This document shows, in pieces, positions 1-9,463 of a stretch of DNA of 64,000 bases. The DNA lies in NCBI GenBank assembly GCA_947085425.1, contig CAMTWK010000021.1, forward strand, positions 176,041 through 240,040, written 5' to 3'. Every line of letters starts with the position of its first letter. Positions within the stretch are counted from its first letter, which is position 1. Both the position numbers and the translations under genes were made by a program. The notes under the pieces are model-generated. The model was given only the letters and a program-made list of their open reading frames with translations, made no database searches and had not been told where the DNA came from. The DNA comes from UKL13-2 sp947085425. Lineage in GTDB: Bacteria > Pseudomonadota > Gammaproteobacteria > Burkholderiales > Usitatibacteraceae.

Positions 1-2181
1 ATGAATCTCGGTATTCGTCCTGAACATTTCATGCGTGCAAATGGATATTCGGACGGTGATTTTGAGCGGCGGTTCCAGTGCCGCGTGAATTCAATATTGG
101 CGATTGAAAAGAGCGATGAGTTTGATGACTGGCGCGAGTTAATTCGCCTGTACATGGTGCGGCGTACCCGCAGCTTCATCATCCAGCATTACACCGAAGC
201 CGATGCCAAAGGGCGACGTTTTTTCCGAACAAAAGATGATGAAAAGCGATACTTCCCGGTTCGCCGACCACGTTCACTCGCGTTCATGGTGGATGACGCC
301 GACCCCAGTGATCGATATGCGCAACTCTATTCCCCCGATGTCGTTGACAAGATCAACGCGCTGCATGTGCCGCGCTATGGCTTGGGTTTGGAGTCGTATG
401 TTGACGCGATTGCCGTCAAGGCAGCAACGCCTGCTGAACGCAAATTTATTGAGAATTTGAGTCGTGCAGGTAAACGCCTGATGGGATTCTGCCGCACCAA
501 TTTGTTCAAGCGGTTGGAATCCAGCGGGTTCTCATTTCTGCAATCGATAGACCGCCATATTCTGCGTAACCAGATTTATCTTTACGCCATTGAGCACGGC
601 CTTGACTTGCCAATTGGCACGCTCGATGCCGATTTGCTCGCGGGCGAGCGCATGGATGAAGATGCCGAAGGGCTCGATGGTGAAACCGAAGATTTGCTCG
701 ACGGCATCACCGAAGAAATCGCAGAGACGGACGCCATAAACACCGGCATGTCGCGTGCGGCTGAAGCCTACAAGCAATATGCCGGATCATTCAAGAAGCG
801 CTTCAAATGGATCAGCCCGCGGTTATTCAAGCCAACACTTGCCGAACATTTGCAAAGCGACACCGTTTCGCTTGCAACACTGTTGGCGGCAGGTGGTGGA
901 TGGCAGCCTGGCCATGACCGCAAGCTGGCTGAGCTCATCAAACTGCTGGATGTGACGCACAGCAAAGAAAAAGTCCTAGTCTTTACACAGTTTGCCGATA
1001 CCGCCCGCTATCTGGGGCGGGAGCTCACCGCAGCGGGAATGAAAAGTATGGCAGTGGCGACGGGAGCCACGTCAGACCCTTATGCACTCGCCTGCCGCTT
1101 CTCCCCCAAATCAAACAACAAAGACATCAGCAAAGCCGATGAGCTGCGTGTGTTGGTCTGTACTGATGTGCTGTCCGAGGGGCAAAATTTGCAAGACTGT
1201 GGTGTGGTGGTGAATTTTGATTTGCCGTGGGCCATCATCCGCCTGATCCAGCGCGCGGGCCGTGTTGACCGTATTGGGCAACGTGCCGAAGAAATTTTCT
1301 GTTATTCGTTTTTACCTGCCGAGGGGGTCGAGCGCCTGATTAACTTGCGATCACGCATTCAGCAGCGATTGAGCGAAAACGCGGAGGTAGTCGGCACGGA
1401 TGAAGCATTTTTCGAAGATGAAGAAGCCACCACTATTCGCAATCTTTACACTGAGCAATCCGGTGTGCTGGATGACCATGATGACGAAGTTGATCTCGCC
1501 TCCTACGCATGGCAAATATGGAAACAAGCCACAGAGGACGATGCAGAGCTTGCCAGAACGGTAGAAGCGTTGCCACCCGTTGTGTATTCGGCGCGCGCAT
1601 TTCAGCTTGATTTGGCACGACTGCCTGCATTGGGTGATGACGCTTCCAATGGTGGCACGCTGGTGTATGTGAAGTCACCCGAAGGCAACGACCATCTCTT
1701 ATGGGTGGGTGTGGACAACCGCACTGTGACTGAATCCCAATACACTATTTTGCGTGCGGCCGAATGCACCCCAAATGAACCAGCGCACCCGCGTGCGGAA
1801 AATCATCACGAGCTGGTCGCCATCGGCCTGAGGCTCGCTCTTGCACAAGATAAATCAGTCGGCGGTGGTTTAGGCCGACCATCCAGCCCGCGCCGTCGTG
1901 CCTACGAACGACTAAAGAACTATGCCGAATCACAAGCCAATACGCTGTTTCGAGATGAGGAGCTTGAGCGTGCCGTCGACGACGTTTTTCGCAATCCTTT
2001 ACTCGAAACTTCGGCGGACTTGCTCAATCGCCTGATACGTGCCGGAGTCAACGACGAGGAGTTGGCGCAGGCTACAAAGTCCCTGCGCGAAGAAGGGCAC
2101 CTCACCTACGCCGAGGACGAGGCCGCTCTGCGCGAACCGCGAATTGTTTGTTCAATGGGCTTGATCCCAGCCGAGGCCTGA
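1..2181 (+). CDS. SNF2-type helicase, C-terminal part (DrmD-like), 5' end outside window
   Basis: This is the C-terminal 726 residues of a superfamily 2 (SNF2-like) DNA translocase. The helicase C lobe is visible: a KVLVFTQF strand at about residues 324-331, a motif V region (LVCTDVLSEGQNLQ, about 385-398) and motif VI, QRAGRVDRIGQ, at residues 417-427. Walker A and the DEAH box are absent, so the gene must begin upstream. The ATG at base 1 is an accident of the window edge rather than a credible start. The stop lies 4 bp before the start of an Eco57I-type methylase, so the two are one transcription unit. A helicase of this type beside a large adenine methylase resembles the drmD-drmMI pair of class 1 DISARM, from memory of the families. 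A role in phage restriction is inferred. The rest of a DISARM locus (drmA, drmB, drmC) is not seen downstream and could lie upstream. Confidence 0.8.
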   Translation: MNLGIRPEHFMRANGYSDGDFERRFQCRVNSILAIEKSDEFDDWRELIRLYMVRRTRSFIIQHYTEADAKGRRFFRTKDDEKRYFPVRRPRSLAFMVDDADPSDRYAQLYSPDVVDKINALHVPRYGLGLESYVDAIAVKAATPAERKFIENLSRAGKRLMGFCRTNLFKRLESSGFSFLQSIDRHILRNQIYLYAIEHGLDLPIGTLDADLLAGERMDEDAEGLDGETEDLLDGITEEIAETDAINTGMSRAAEAYKQYAGSFKKRFKWISPRLFKPTLAEHLQSDTVSLATLLAAGGGWQPGHDRKLAELIKLLDVTHSKEKVLVFTQFADTARYLGRELTAAGMKSMAVATGATSDPYALACRFSPKSNNKDISKADELRVLVCTDVLSEGQNLQDCGVVVNFDLPWAIIRLIQRAGRVDRIGQRAEEIFCYSFLPAEGVERLINLRSRIQQRLSENAEVVGTDEAFFEDEEATTIRNLYTEQSGVLDDHDDEVDLASYAWQIWKQATEDDAELARTVEALPPVVYSARAFQLDLARLPALGDDASNGGTLVYVKSPEGNDHLLWVGVDNRTVTESQYTILRAAECTPNEPAHPRAENHHELVAIGLRLALAQDKSVGGGLGRPSSPRRRAYERLKNYAESQANTLFRDEELERAVDDVFRNPLLETSADLLNRLIRAGVNDEELAQATKSLREEGHLTYAEDEAALREPRIVCSMGLIPAEA

Positions 2182-2185
2182 GCGA

Positions 2186-5100
2186 ATGGCCATCGACTTT
2201 CAGGCATTCCAGAAGCACCTTGGCGAGTTCGATTTCAACGCGCTGTTTGTTGACGTACTCGGCTGGTCGCACCCTACGCGCAATGCGCGCGTGTGGCGGG
2301 ATGACGATGCTAAAGGCACGACCTTCCGCACCCGCATGGTCGCTGAACTTGCAAGCGTAGCGGTGTTTGAAATTATTGCCGAGGGCGGCTGGCCAGACGA
2401 GGCAACCCGCATGGCAATCTGGCGGCATATCAGCCAATCCCATTTTGAGAATCTGCTGATTTTTCTGGATCGCGAAACCAACCCAACACAAAGCGTCTGG
2501 TACTGGGTCAAGCGCATCAAGGATGAGGCGGGCAAGAAAAAGAACCTCCCGCGCCGCCATGAATATTTTCGCGGCCAGCCCGCCGATTTGTTCGCGTCGA
2601 AATTGCAGGCAATGGTGGTCGAACTCTCCGAACTCGACGAGGAGGGCAGAATCCAGGTGCTTGAAGTCGCCCGGCGCATGGAAGCGGCGCTCGATGTCGA
2701 GAAAACCACCAAGCGATTCTTTACCGCTTACCAACAACAGCATCTCGCCCTGATCGACCTCATCGAAGGCATAGCGGACGAGCGTGATCGCCGCTGGTAT
2801 GCATCGGTGCTGCTGAACCGTTTGATGTTCGTCTGGTTTATGCAGAAAAAACGTTTCATTGACAACGGCGACACCGACTACTTGTCGCGCCACCTCAAAC
2901 AGAGCCCGCAGCGCGGCAACGATAAATTTTTCAGCGGATTTCTCAATGCGCTCTTCTTTGAAGCCTTCGCCAAACCAGAGGCCGACCGCAGCGATGCCGC
3001 CCGCGCGCTGACCGGAAAAGTCCCGTACCTGAACGGTGGATTGTTCCTGCACCACAAGCTGGAGTTGGATGCAAACGATCAACCACGCATCGGCATCACG
3101 CTTAACATTCCCGACATCGCCTTTGAAGGCATCTTCAAACTATTTGCCGGTTTTTCGTGGAATCTCGATGACACGCCGGGCGGTCAGGCGGATGAAATCA
3201 ACCCGGATGTGCTGGGCTATATCTTCGAAAAATACATCAACCAGAAAGCCTTCGGCGCCTATTACACGCGACCTGAGATCACCAGCTATCTGGCGGACCG
3301 CAGCATTCATCAACTAATTCTGGAGCGTGTGCGAGAGCCCGCATTCTTTGAACAGCCCGCCGTCGAATTTGACAGCATCGCCGACATGCTCGTGCGCATG
3401 GACGCCCGCATCGCGATGAGGCTGGTCAATGAGGTATTGCCCGCCATCACCATCCTCGACCCGGCGGTCGGCTCCGGCGCGTTTCTGGTCGCAGCCCTCA
3501 AGACACTCATCAATGTCTACTACGCCATCGTCGGTCGCGCCAAGCTCGGCGCCAGCGAAGCGCTGCAACGCTGGCTGGAAGATATAGAGCGCCAGCACGC
3601 CAGCGTCCACTACTTCATCAAGCGCAAAATCGTCACCGACAATCTCTACGGCGTGGACATCATGGAGGAAGCCTGCGAGATCGCCAAGCTGCGCTTGTTC
3701 CTTGCCATGATCGCCTCGGTGCGCAAAGCCGAAGACCTCGAACCGCTGCCGAATATCGACTTCAATATCCTGCCGGGCAATTCGCTCGTCGGTCTGATGC
3801 GTGTCGATGAACATGAATTCAACGACCATCAACCCGATATGTTCAAGACGCCATATCGCCAATTGGTCGAAGAGAAAAATCGCAAGCTGGCGGTCTATCG
3901 CGATACTGCGGGTGTCTTCGGCAAAGACGTAAATTTGCGCGAGCTGCGCGACGATATTGACGATGCAATGACCTCCGCCGAGACCGTCATGAACGAACTG
4001 CTCCGCGACAAATTTGAAGCGCTCGGCGTGAAATTCGAGCAGGCCACGTGGGATGACAAAAAGAAAACCCTCGGTAAACCCGTGAAGCGCCGCATCACCC
4101 GCGAAGACATCGACGCACAGACGCCGTTTCACTGGGGCTATGTGTTCGACCGCATCGTGCAAACCAACGGCGGCTTCGACATTATTCTGGCGAACCCGCC
4201 GTGGGATGTCCTCAAGCCGCAGGCCAAGGAATTCTTTGCCAATCACTCCACGCTCGTCAGCAAGAACAAGATGACGATCAAGGAATTCGAGAAAGAACAA
4301 ACCAGTCTTTTGAAAGATGTCGAGGTGCGCGAGGCGTGGCTGGCTTACGAGAATCGCTTTCCGCATATGAGCAGTTTCTTCCGCGCCGCGCCGGAATACA
4401 GCCATCAAAGTGCCGTGGTCGGCGGCAAGAAAACCGGCTCGGATATTAATCTTTACAAGCTGTTTACCGAGCGCTGTTTTCAGCTTGCGCGCCCCGGCGG
4501 GCACATAGGCATCGTCATTCCCTCTGGCATCTATACCGATCTCGGTGCCAAAGGGTTGCGCGATTTACTGTTTAATGAGGCGAAGATCGAAGGGCTGTTC
4601 TGTTTTGAAAATCGCAAGGAGATTTTCGAGGGTGTCCATCGCAGTTTCAAGTTTGTGGTGTTGACCTTCGAGAGGCCGCTCGCGCCACGTTTGCAAGCGA
4701 CGGGTGAACGCAATGCGAGCGCGCCGCCGGATGATTTGTTGGCGCCGCTGCGGGCGGGTGAACTCACAACGCGGAAATTTCCAGCGGCATTCATGCGGCA
4801 TGATGTTGCCGAGCTGGCACGCTTTCCTGATGAAGGTGCGCTGTGGCTCGACGTGGAATTGATCCGCAAGCTTTCGCCGGATTCGCATTCGGTGATGGAA
4901 TTCAAGGGTGAGCTGGATATTCACATCGCGAAAAAAATGCTGAAGTTTCCGTTGTTGGGAGAGCAGATTGAGGGCGCGTGGAATTTGAAACTCACGAACG
5001 AGTTTCACATGACCAACGACAGTCAACTCTTCAAGACTGCACCTGGGCCGGGCAGGTTGCCGTTGTATGAGGGGAAGATGATTCACCAGTTTGATTCGGC

Positions 5101-5851
5101 ATATGCGGAGCCGCGATATTGGGTGGACGCGAAGGAAGCGGATGTCGAATTGCGACGCGGAGCGACCCGAAAGCTCAAACAGCTTTTGAAAGCGGAAACT
5201 GGATTGTCTATCGAGGAGTTGGATCAGTTGATCGACGTGACGGCAATTCGCATCGACAACTCGGCTTATCGGTTGGGTTTTCGCGACATTGCGGCAAGCA
5301 CCAACGAACGCGCCATGATTTGTAGCTTGCTTCCACCCGGCGTGTTCGCTGGCAACACACTCAATCTGTTACAGCCGTTCGAATTTGAAACGCGGGATAT
5401 GAAGTGGCAACAGCGAGCGACGTTAAGTGAATCGGAGCAACTCTTTCTTTGTGGCGTATTCAATGGATTTGTGACAGATTGGTTGCTCCGCCAGAAGATC
5501 ACTTCACACCTCAACATGTTTTACGTTTTCCAGGTGCCAATACCGAGATTGGCCGCCGCCGACAGGAGAACACTTCAAGTAGCGGAGCGAACGGCAAAAC
5601 TCATTTGCACGACACCCGAATTCGACGCCCTCGCCCGACAAGTCGGCCTGCGCGACCACCGCGATGGTGTCACCGACCCCGCCCAACGCGCGCAACTACG
5701 CGCCGAACTCGATGGCTTGGTCGCGCATCTGTACGGCCTCACAGAGGACGAGTTTGTACATATTCTGGCAACTTTCCCGCTCGTTGCAGAGCCGGTGAAA
5801 GTTGCTGCGCGCAATGCATATCGAGACGTCAAACGGGGGTTGATCAAATGA
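2186..5851 (+). CDS. Eco57I-type N6-adenine DNA methyltransferase (type IIG / DrmMI-like), 1221 aa
   Basis: This large protein has the hallmarks of an N6-adenine DNA methyltransferase of the Eco57I family. The SAM-binding motif I, DPAVGSGAF, is at residues 425-433 and the catalytic motif IV, NPPW, is at residues 670-673. The ~420 N-terminal residues are helical and charged with no PD-(D/E)XK site that I can point to. The region after about residue 740 looks like a target-recognition part and includes a GGHIGIVIPSGIYTD segment. The start follows the helicase stop by 4 bp, and the stop overlaps the next gene as ATGA. The protein probably methylates host DNA to mark self while the helicase and the downstream ATPase pair act on unmodified DNA. 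It could alternatively be a stand-alone type IIG enzyme carrying its own nuclease. The methylase call is firm and the defence role is inferred. Confidence 0.85.
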   Translation: MAIDFQAFQKHLGEFDFNALFVDVLGWSHPTRNARVWRDDDAKGTTFRTRMVAELASVAVFEIIAEGGWPDEATRMAIWRHISQSHFENLLIFLDRETNPTQSVWYWVKRIKDEAGKKKNLPRRHEYFRGQPADLFASKLQAMVVELSELDEEGRIQVLEVARRMEAALDVEKTTKRFFTAYQQQHLALIDLIEGIADERDRRWYASVLLNRLMFVWFMQKKRFIDNGDTDYLSRHLKQSPQRGNDKFFSGFLNALFFEAFAKPEADRSDAARALTGKVPYLNGGLFLHHKLELDANDQPRIGITLNIPDIAFEGIFKLFAGFSWNLDDTPGGQADEINPDVLGYIFEKYINQKAFGAYYTRPEITSYLADRSIHQLILERVREPAFFEQPAVEFDSIADMLVRMDARIAMRLVNEVLPAITILDPAVGSGAFLVAALKTLINVYYAIVGRAKLGASEALQRWLEDIERQHASVHYFIKRKIVTDNLYGVDIMEEACEIAKLRLFLAMIASVRKAEDLEPLPNIDFNILPGNSLVGLMRVDEHEFNDHQPDMFKTPYRQLVEEKNRKLAVYRDTAGVFGKDVNLRELRDDIDDAMTSAETVMNELLRDKFEALGVKFEQATWDDKKKTLGKPVKRRITREDIDAQTPFHWGYVFDRIVQTNGGFDIILANPPWDVLKPQAKEFFANHSTLVSKNKMTIKEFEKEQTSLLKDVEVREAWLAYENRFPHMSSFFRAAPEYSHQSAVVGGKKTGSDINLYKLFTERCFQLARPGGHIGIVIPSGIYTDLGAKGLRDLLFNEAKIEGLFCFENRKEIFEGVHRSFKFVVLTFERPLAPRLQATGERNASAPPDDLLAPLRAGELTTRKFPAAFMRHDVAELARFPDEGALWLDVELIRKLSPDSHSVMEFKGELDIHIAKKMLKFPLLGEQIEGAWNLKLTNEFHMTNDSQLFKTAPGPGRLPLYEGKMIHQFDSAYAEPRYWVDAKEADVELRRGATRKLKQLLKAETGLSIEELDQLIDVTAIRIDNSAYRLGFRDIAASTNERAMICSLLPPGVFAGNTLNLLQPFEFETRDMKWQQRATLSESEQLFLCGVFNGFVTDWLLRQKITSHLNMFYVFQVPIPRLAAADRRTLQVAERTAKLICTTPEFDALARQVGLRDHRDGVTDPAQRAQLRAELDGLVAHLYGLTEDEFVHILATFPLVAEPVKVAARNAYRDVKRGLIK

Positions 5852-7002
5852 GCGATACCAGACTACAACTGAAGCAAGTTCGCGTTCGCAACTTCAAAGC
5901 GATAACCTATAGCCGGACGGTACGGCTTGGGATCCTAACGGTGTTCATCGGCCACAACGGCAGTGGGAAATCGAGCTTGATAGAAGCGCTTGAGACCTAC
6001 CAATCAATCGTAGTGGATGGCCTGGACGTAGCCATGCAGCGATGGTTGGGCATTGAGCACGTCAGGCATAAGGCCGCCAATCGGATAAATCACCTGGATT
6101 TGACGTTTCCGCCAATCTCATTCGAGTTGACGATTGGGATAACCGCACGAAAATCTGCGCAGATTGAGATGGATGTTAACGTCGATGCGAGTGCCAACCG
6201 TATGTATATCGCGCGCGAAAAGTCGCAGCACGCCAATGGTTGGCTGATTGAAAAATCGATTGAACGATTTGGCGAAAATTTCGAGCCAGGCCGCTCTATT
6301 TTGGCGTCATCGCGAGGTGAGCATCGGAAACTCGCGCAGCATATTCGCGATTGGCAGTTCCTGACGATTCAACCGGAAAAAATGGGTTTGCCTGTTCCGC
6401 AACAACGCACTGGCGGTGGGGTGCGGCTGGCGAAGGATGCGAGCAATATCGCTGACTACCTGCTTGACATCCAGCGCCTTGATGAGAAATTGAACACCCA
6501 TGCGCTGGAAGGTATTGTTCGCACAATGGAATACGTATTGCCTTACGCCCGTGACTTGCAACCAACGTTAACGTCTGAGCTAGAGCGTAAGGCGTATCTT
6601 CAACTCACCGAGAGTGATTTCAAAGTGCCGGGTTGGATGTTGTCCACCGGTACCTTGCGGGTGCTGGCGCTATTGGCGGTGTTGCGCCATCCAACACCAC
6701 CGCCATTGGTGATTGTCGAAGAAATTGAGAATGGATTGGATCCGCGCAGCATTCATTTGCTGGTTGAAGAGATTCGGACTGCAGTGTTGGCGGGCACCAC
6801 ACAAGTCATTCTCACGACACACTCGCCATACTTGCTTGATCTGCTAAAGCTTGATCAATTGGTACTTGTGGCACGCGACAAGGATGGGCAGACGCGCTTT
6901 CAACGGCCTGCTGACGACGAAAAACTCATGGCGTGGGCAAAGGAGTTTGCACCAGGCAGGCTCTATACCATGGGTGCGATGCATGAAAGCGTCCAATCAT
7001 GA
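5848..7002 (+). CDS. AAA family ATPase (AAA21/OLD-like, SMC-type), 384 aa
   Basis: The start is the ATG at 5848, which overlaps the methylase stop as ATGA. Longer readings in this frame run back into the methylase and are not credible. The N-terminus LKQVRVRNFKAI is typical of OLD/RecF-like ATPases. Walker A is GHNGSGKS at residues 35-42. The Walker B region, VIVEEIENGLDP, places the acidic pair at residues 291-292, and a switch histidine, TTHSP, is at 325. The short span between the two Walker motifs fits an AAA21-type ATPase without a long SMC coiled coil. The next gene overlaps by ATGA and encodes a DUF4276-like protein. That pairing of an ATPase sensor with a small putative effector recalls PARIS (AriA/AriB), RloB and AbiL-type modules. 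The ATPase identity is strong and the abortive-infection-like role is inferred. Confidence 0.85.
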   Translation: MSDTRLQLKQVRVRNFKAITYSRTVRLGILTVFIGHNGSGKSSLIEALETYQSIVVDGLDVAMQRWLGIEHVRHKAANRINHLDLTFPPISFELTIGITARKSAQIEMDVNVDASANRMYIAREKSQHANGWLIEKSIERFGENFEPGRSILASSRGEHRKLAQHIRDWQFLTIQPEKMGLPVPQQRTGGGVRLAKDASNIADYLLDIQRLDEKLNTHALEGIVRTMEYVLPYARDLQPTLTSELERKAYLQLTESDFKVPGWMLSTGTLRVLALLAVLRHPTPPPLVIVEEIENGLDPRSIHLLVEEIRTAVLAGTTQVILTTHSPYLLDLLKLDQLVLVARDKDGQTRFQRPADDEKLMAWAKEFAPGRLYTMGAMHESVQS

Positions 7003-7601
7003 TCGGCTTCATTTTCGAGTGTGGCCCGCAGGGTGCGGATAAACAAGTGTGCGAATACCTGGCGAGCAAAATCCGACCCGGCGCCAATCTCACCAGTCGG
7101 ACGCTGGATAACAAGGGCAACTTACTTCGCGATGCGGGCAAAGTGGCGGCGCAGATGTTGAAGGACGGCTGTACTTGCATCCTGATTATTTGGGACTTGC
7201 GACCCGCTTGGCCGGGCGACATCCCTAAGCCTTGCCGAAATGTGGAGCGGCTACAAGTGTTGCAGTTGCTGGGCGAAGCTGGCGTACCTGCCAACGCGGC
7301 CATATTTCTGATCTGCATTGAGCAGGAGTTGGAGAGCTGGATTTTGGCTGCTGACTATGCGCTTTCGGCAGTTTTGTCCACGCCAGCGCATCCGTACAGC
7401 ATTGTTCGCACGCGCAAGCCTGACCGGGTGCCGAGCCCGAAAGCAACCGTAAAAAATCATTTCAAGAAAGCGCGGGGATGGATTTATGACGACAAAGTAG
7501 ATGCGGTTAGGACGATTCGCGCGGCAGAAATCGATTTGAAAAAGCTAAGGCGATCTGTCAGCTTTGCCCGATTTGAGAAAAAACTATTAGCTTGTTCTTG
7601 A
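6999..7601 (+). CDS. DUF4276-like protein, putative effector partner of the AAA ATPase, 200 aa
   Basis: The ATG at 6999 overlaps the ATPase stop. The protein starts with a hydrophobic strand and glutamate-glycine turn (MIGFIFECGPQGAD), has a conserved-looking LIIWDL strand near residue 65 and an EQELESWILA segment near residue 108. These features match my recollection of DUF4276 proteins, which accompany AAA21 ATPases and are thought to have a TOPRIM-like fold. The acidic residues E7, D66, E107, E109 and E111 are candidates for a metal-binding nuclease centre, but this is inference. It is the last gene of the operon. About 210 bp without a recognisable gene follow before the convergent DUF1499 gene. 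Confidence 0.65.
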   Translation: MIGFIFECGPQGADKQVCEYLASKIRPGANLTSRTLDNKGNLLRDAGKVAAQMLKDGCTCILIIWDLRPAWPGDIPKPCRNVERLQVLQLLGEAGVPANAAIFLICIEQELESWILAADYALSAVLSTPAHPYSIVRTRKPDRVPSPKATVKNHFKKARGWIYDDKVDAVRTIRAAEIDLKKLRRSVSFARFEKKLLACS

Positions 7602-7812
7602 AGGGTAAACGTTTCATCTTCATTATCAGAGGCTCCTGTTAATAAACTGCGAAAAGAAGAAATACAGCGTAAGTTCAACGCGTTAGACGCGGGGTTACTA
7701 TCATTTTTCCCGCTGTAGGGTCAGGCGAGACCTTTAAAAATTACCCACACCAAGTGCTGATCCAAGCAAATTTGTCTGGAAACACACGCAATTACCGGTG
7801 TTTTTTTGTCGC

Positions 7813-8307
7813 TTATTTGCCTAATTGCGAACGTATCGATTCAATACGCTTGCGATTCACATCAAAATCGCGCACGCCCAATCTCGATCCTGACCGGACG
7901 TGAATGACATTTGCTGTTTCGTCCAGTGCGAACTCCACATCGTCGACAAAACCCATCTTTGCAGATTTAAATTCCGCATACAGATAATTTGGTTTTGCAC
8001 TGATGATTGTGGTGCGTGGTTGCGCACGTACAAGGGCATCAAGTTTTTTCCATGCCGCCGATGCGTCACCGGTTATGACCAGTGGCGCAATGTAATGGCT
8101 GTCGTCTTTGGCGACGGTGGACGAAACGGCGTTGGGTTTATGCGGCGGTGGCTTAAATTTGCCGTCGGTAAAGCCAAGTCCGCCTGGCGGATTGCCGGCA
8201 AAGAGTCCCATCGGTTGGCCTCCATAAATTTCAATCGCCAACACAGTGGAGAGCGACAGAATGATGACAAACAATAACAACAGTGTGTTTTTCATAATTT
8301 TTATCAT
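7813..8307 (-). CDS. DUF1499 family exported protein, 164 aa
   Basis: The N-terminus is a hydrophobic signal or anchor segment (KNTLLLLFVIILSLSTVLA), followed by a Gly/Pro-rich linker and a compact domain. The IISAKPNYLYAEFKSAKMGFVDDVEF-type core, here around residues 100-125, is characteristic of DUF1499. The first ATG is at 8307 and a second, five codons in at 8295, is also possible. Neither has a clear ribosome site. Function is unknown, and family members are typically small periplasmic or lipid-anchored proteins. The gene converges on the defence operon and sits just upstream of the VOC/VanZ pair on the same strand. Confidence 0.75.
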   Translation of the reverse strand: MIKIMKNTLLLLFVIILSLSTVLAIEIYGGQPMGLFAGNPPGGLGFTDGKFKPPPHKPNAVSSTVAKDDSHYIAPLVITGDASAAWKKLDALVRAQPRTTIISAKPNYLYAEFKSAKMGFVDDVEFALDETANVIHVRSGSRLGVRDFDVNRKRIESIRSQLGK

Positions 8308-8350
8308 GGCGCAACGATAATGGAGGATTGTGGTCTATCTCACCAACACA

Positions 8351-9001
8351 TCAACTCATCAGTGTTTTTGTTCCGGCCGGCGTTTCAATATGGGCGCACA
8401 TGGTCATTCCGGAATAGGGCGGTGACGCGTTCATCACCATGGATTTTTCCAGGCCAATTTCGCTGAGTAAATATTGTACCTTGGGTGGATTCGGATGCGC
8501 CGCTTCCATCCAACTCAAGCGGCACCCCTGATCGGACAGCCGGTCGCACGGATGGCCTGAACCGTCCCATTGAATCAAATGCGGAATTAAGCCGCCTTCG
8601 ATCGGGAAGCCGTCGTCGGGAATACTGATTCGCCAGCGAAAGTCGCCGCGGGACATGTCATGCACTTCGCCAAGGATGCCGCCGGTTTTTTCAACCACAT
8701 GCTCGATGTCATTGGTGCGGGCGACCCAGCCGATCAGTCGTGGACGTTGCGCGATACGCTCTTGCACGTCTTCGGTGTCGAGTCCAAACCATCTCGGCAC
8801 CAGTGGATCGGGCGCGTCCGGTCGTAATGCGATCAATTCAAGATAACAGGCTGGACCAAGCGACAACAGGCGGTTGTGTGTGCCCATATGGGCATGTTCG
8901 CCAACGCCACTGAGCGACACGCCCAGAAATCGTTCCAGCCATACACTGCCACGGCCAAGATCGGCGCAGCCTATAACCAAATGATCAATTGCCGACGGCA
9001 T
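8351..9001 (-). CDS. VOC superfamily (glyoxalase-like) domain protein, 216 aa
   Basis: The start chosen is the ATG at 9001 (MPSAIDHLVIGC), because a beta-alpha-beta VOC module begins there with the typical AIDHLVIG strand. The 42 residues of open frame further upstream overlap the VanZ gene and carry no family signal. The pattern of a first metal-ligand histidine (IDHLV), a GxHxxxG-like turn (GTHNRLLSLG) and a later YLELI strand with its glutamate fits the glyoxalase_3-like branch. The substrate is unknown. It follows the VanZ-like gene by 11 bp and is probably co-transcribed with it. Confidence 0.7.
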   Translation of the reverse strand: MPSAIDHLVIGCADLGRGSVWLERFLGVSLSGVGEHAHMGTHNRLLSLGPACYLELIALRPDAPDPLVPRWFGLDTEDVQERIAQRPRLIGWVARTNDIEHVVEKTGGILGEVHDMSRGDFRWRISIPDDGFPIEGGLIPHLIQWDGSGHPCDRLSDQGCRLSWMEAAHPNPPKVQYLLSEIGLEKSMVMNASPPYSGMTMCAHIETPAGTKTLMS

Positions 9002-9012
9002 GGCCTGAAAAA

Positions 9013-9399
9013 TTACGCAGCGGTGATGCTGCGTTTTAGTGACAGCGCGGCTTGGATCCGTAATGCCAATTGGCCGCAGGTCCAGCCAATCATGACTCCG
9101 ACCGCATTGGCCAGTGCATCGGCCCACTCAAAAAAACGATAAGCAGTTAAACCTTGCGCAGCTTCGATGGCAAGCCCCATGGCCATCAATGCAAACGCAA
9201 TCAACCCATGGTGAAACAATTTTTGTTGCGGTGTCGCCAACATCCAGACCGCCATCAAACTGCCGTAAGCAATAAAGTGGTGCAGCTTGTCGGAGCCGGG
9301 CACGGCGAGGTTATTGAGCGGAATGAGCGAGCCCACCCAAATCGCCAGGATGAAAATGACACCGGTGGCACGAAAGAACAGGGTCATGTTTTTTTTCAT
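9013..9399 (-). CDS. VanZ-like membrane protein, 128 aa
   Basis: The ATG at 9399 gives a 128-residue protein with about four hydrophobic segments. The longer open frame upstream runs antiparallel into lpdA and is not used. The KLHHFIAYGSLMAVW segment and the later AIEAAQGLTAYRFFEWADALANAVG segment (about residues 77-101) are typical of VanZ-like proteins. In this family a conserved H/D/N pattern lines a membrane pocket. VanZ confers low-level teicoplanin resistance in enterococci, but the role in proteobacteria is unknown. It lies 64 bp downstream of lpdA on the same strand. Confidence 0.75.
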   Translation of the reverse strand: MKKNMTLFFRATGVIFILAIWVGSLIPLNNLAVPGSDKLHHFIAYGSLMAVWMLATPQQKLFHHGLIAFALMAMGLAIEAAQGLTAYRFFEWADALANAVGVMIGWTCGQLALRIQAALSLKRSITAA

Positions 9400-9463
9400 A
9401 AAGTCGTTATAGGTAGCGCGTTTTGGGGCATTTATGGCTGAAAGTGCTCGCCAACAGGGCAGT

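Noticed and set aside
1..3. ATG at base 1 as the real start of the helicase
   Set aside because: Helicase motif I and the DEAH box are missing, so the protein must start upstream of the window.
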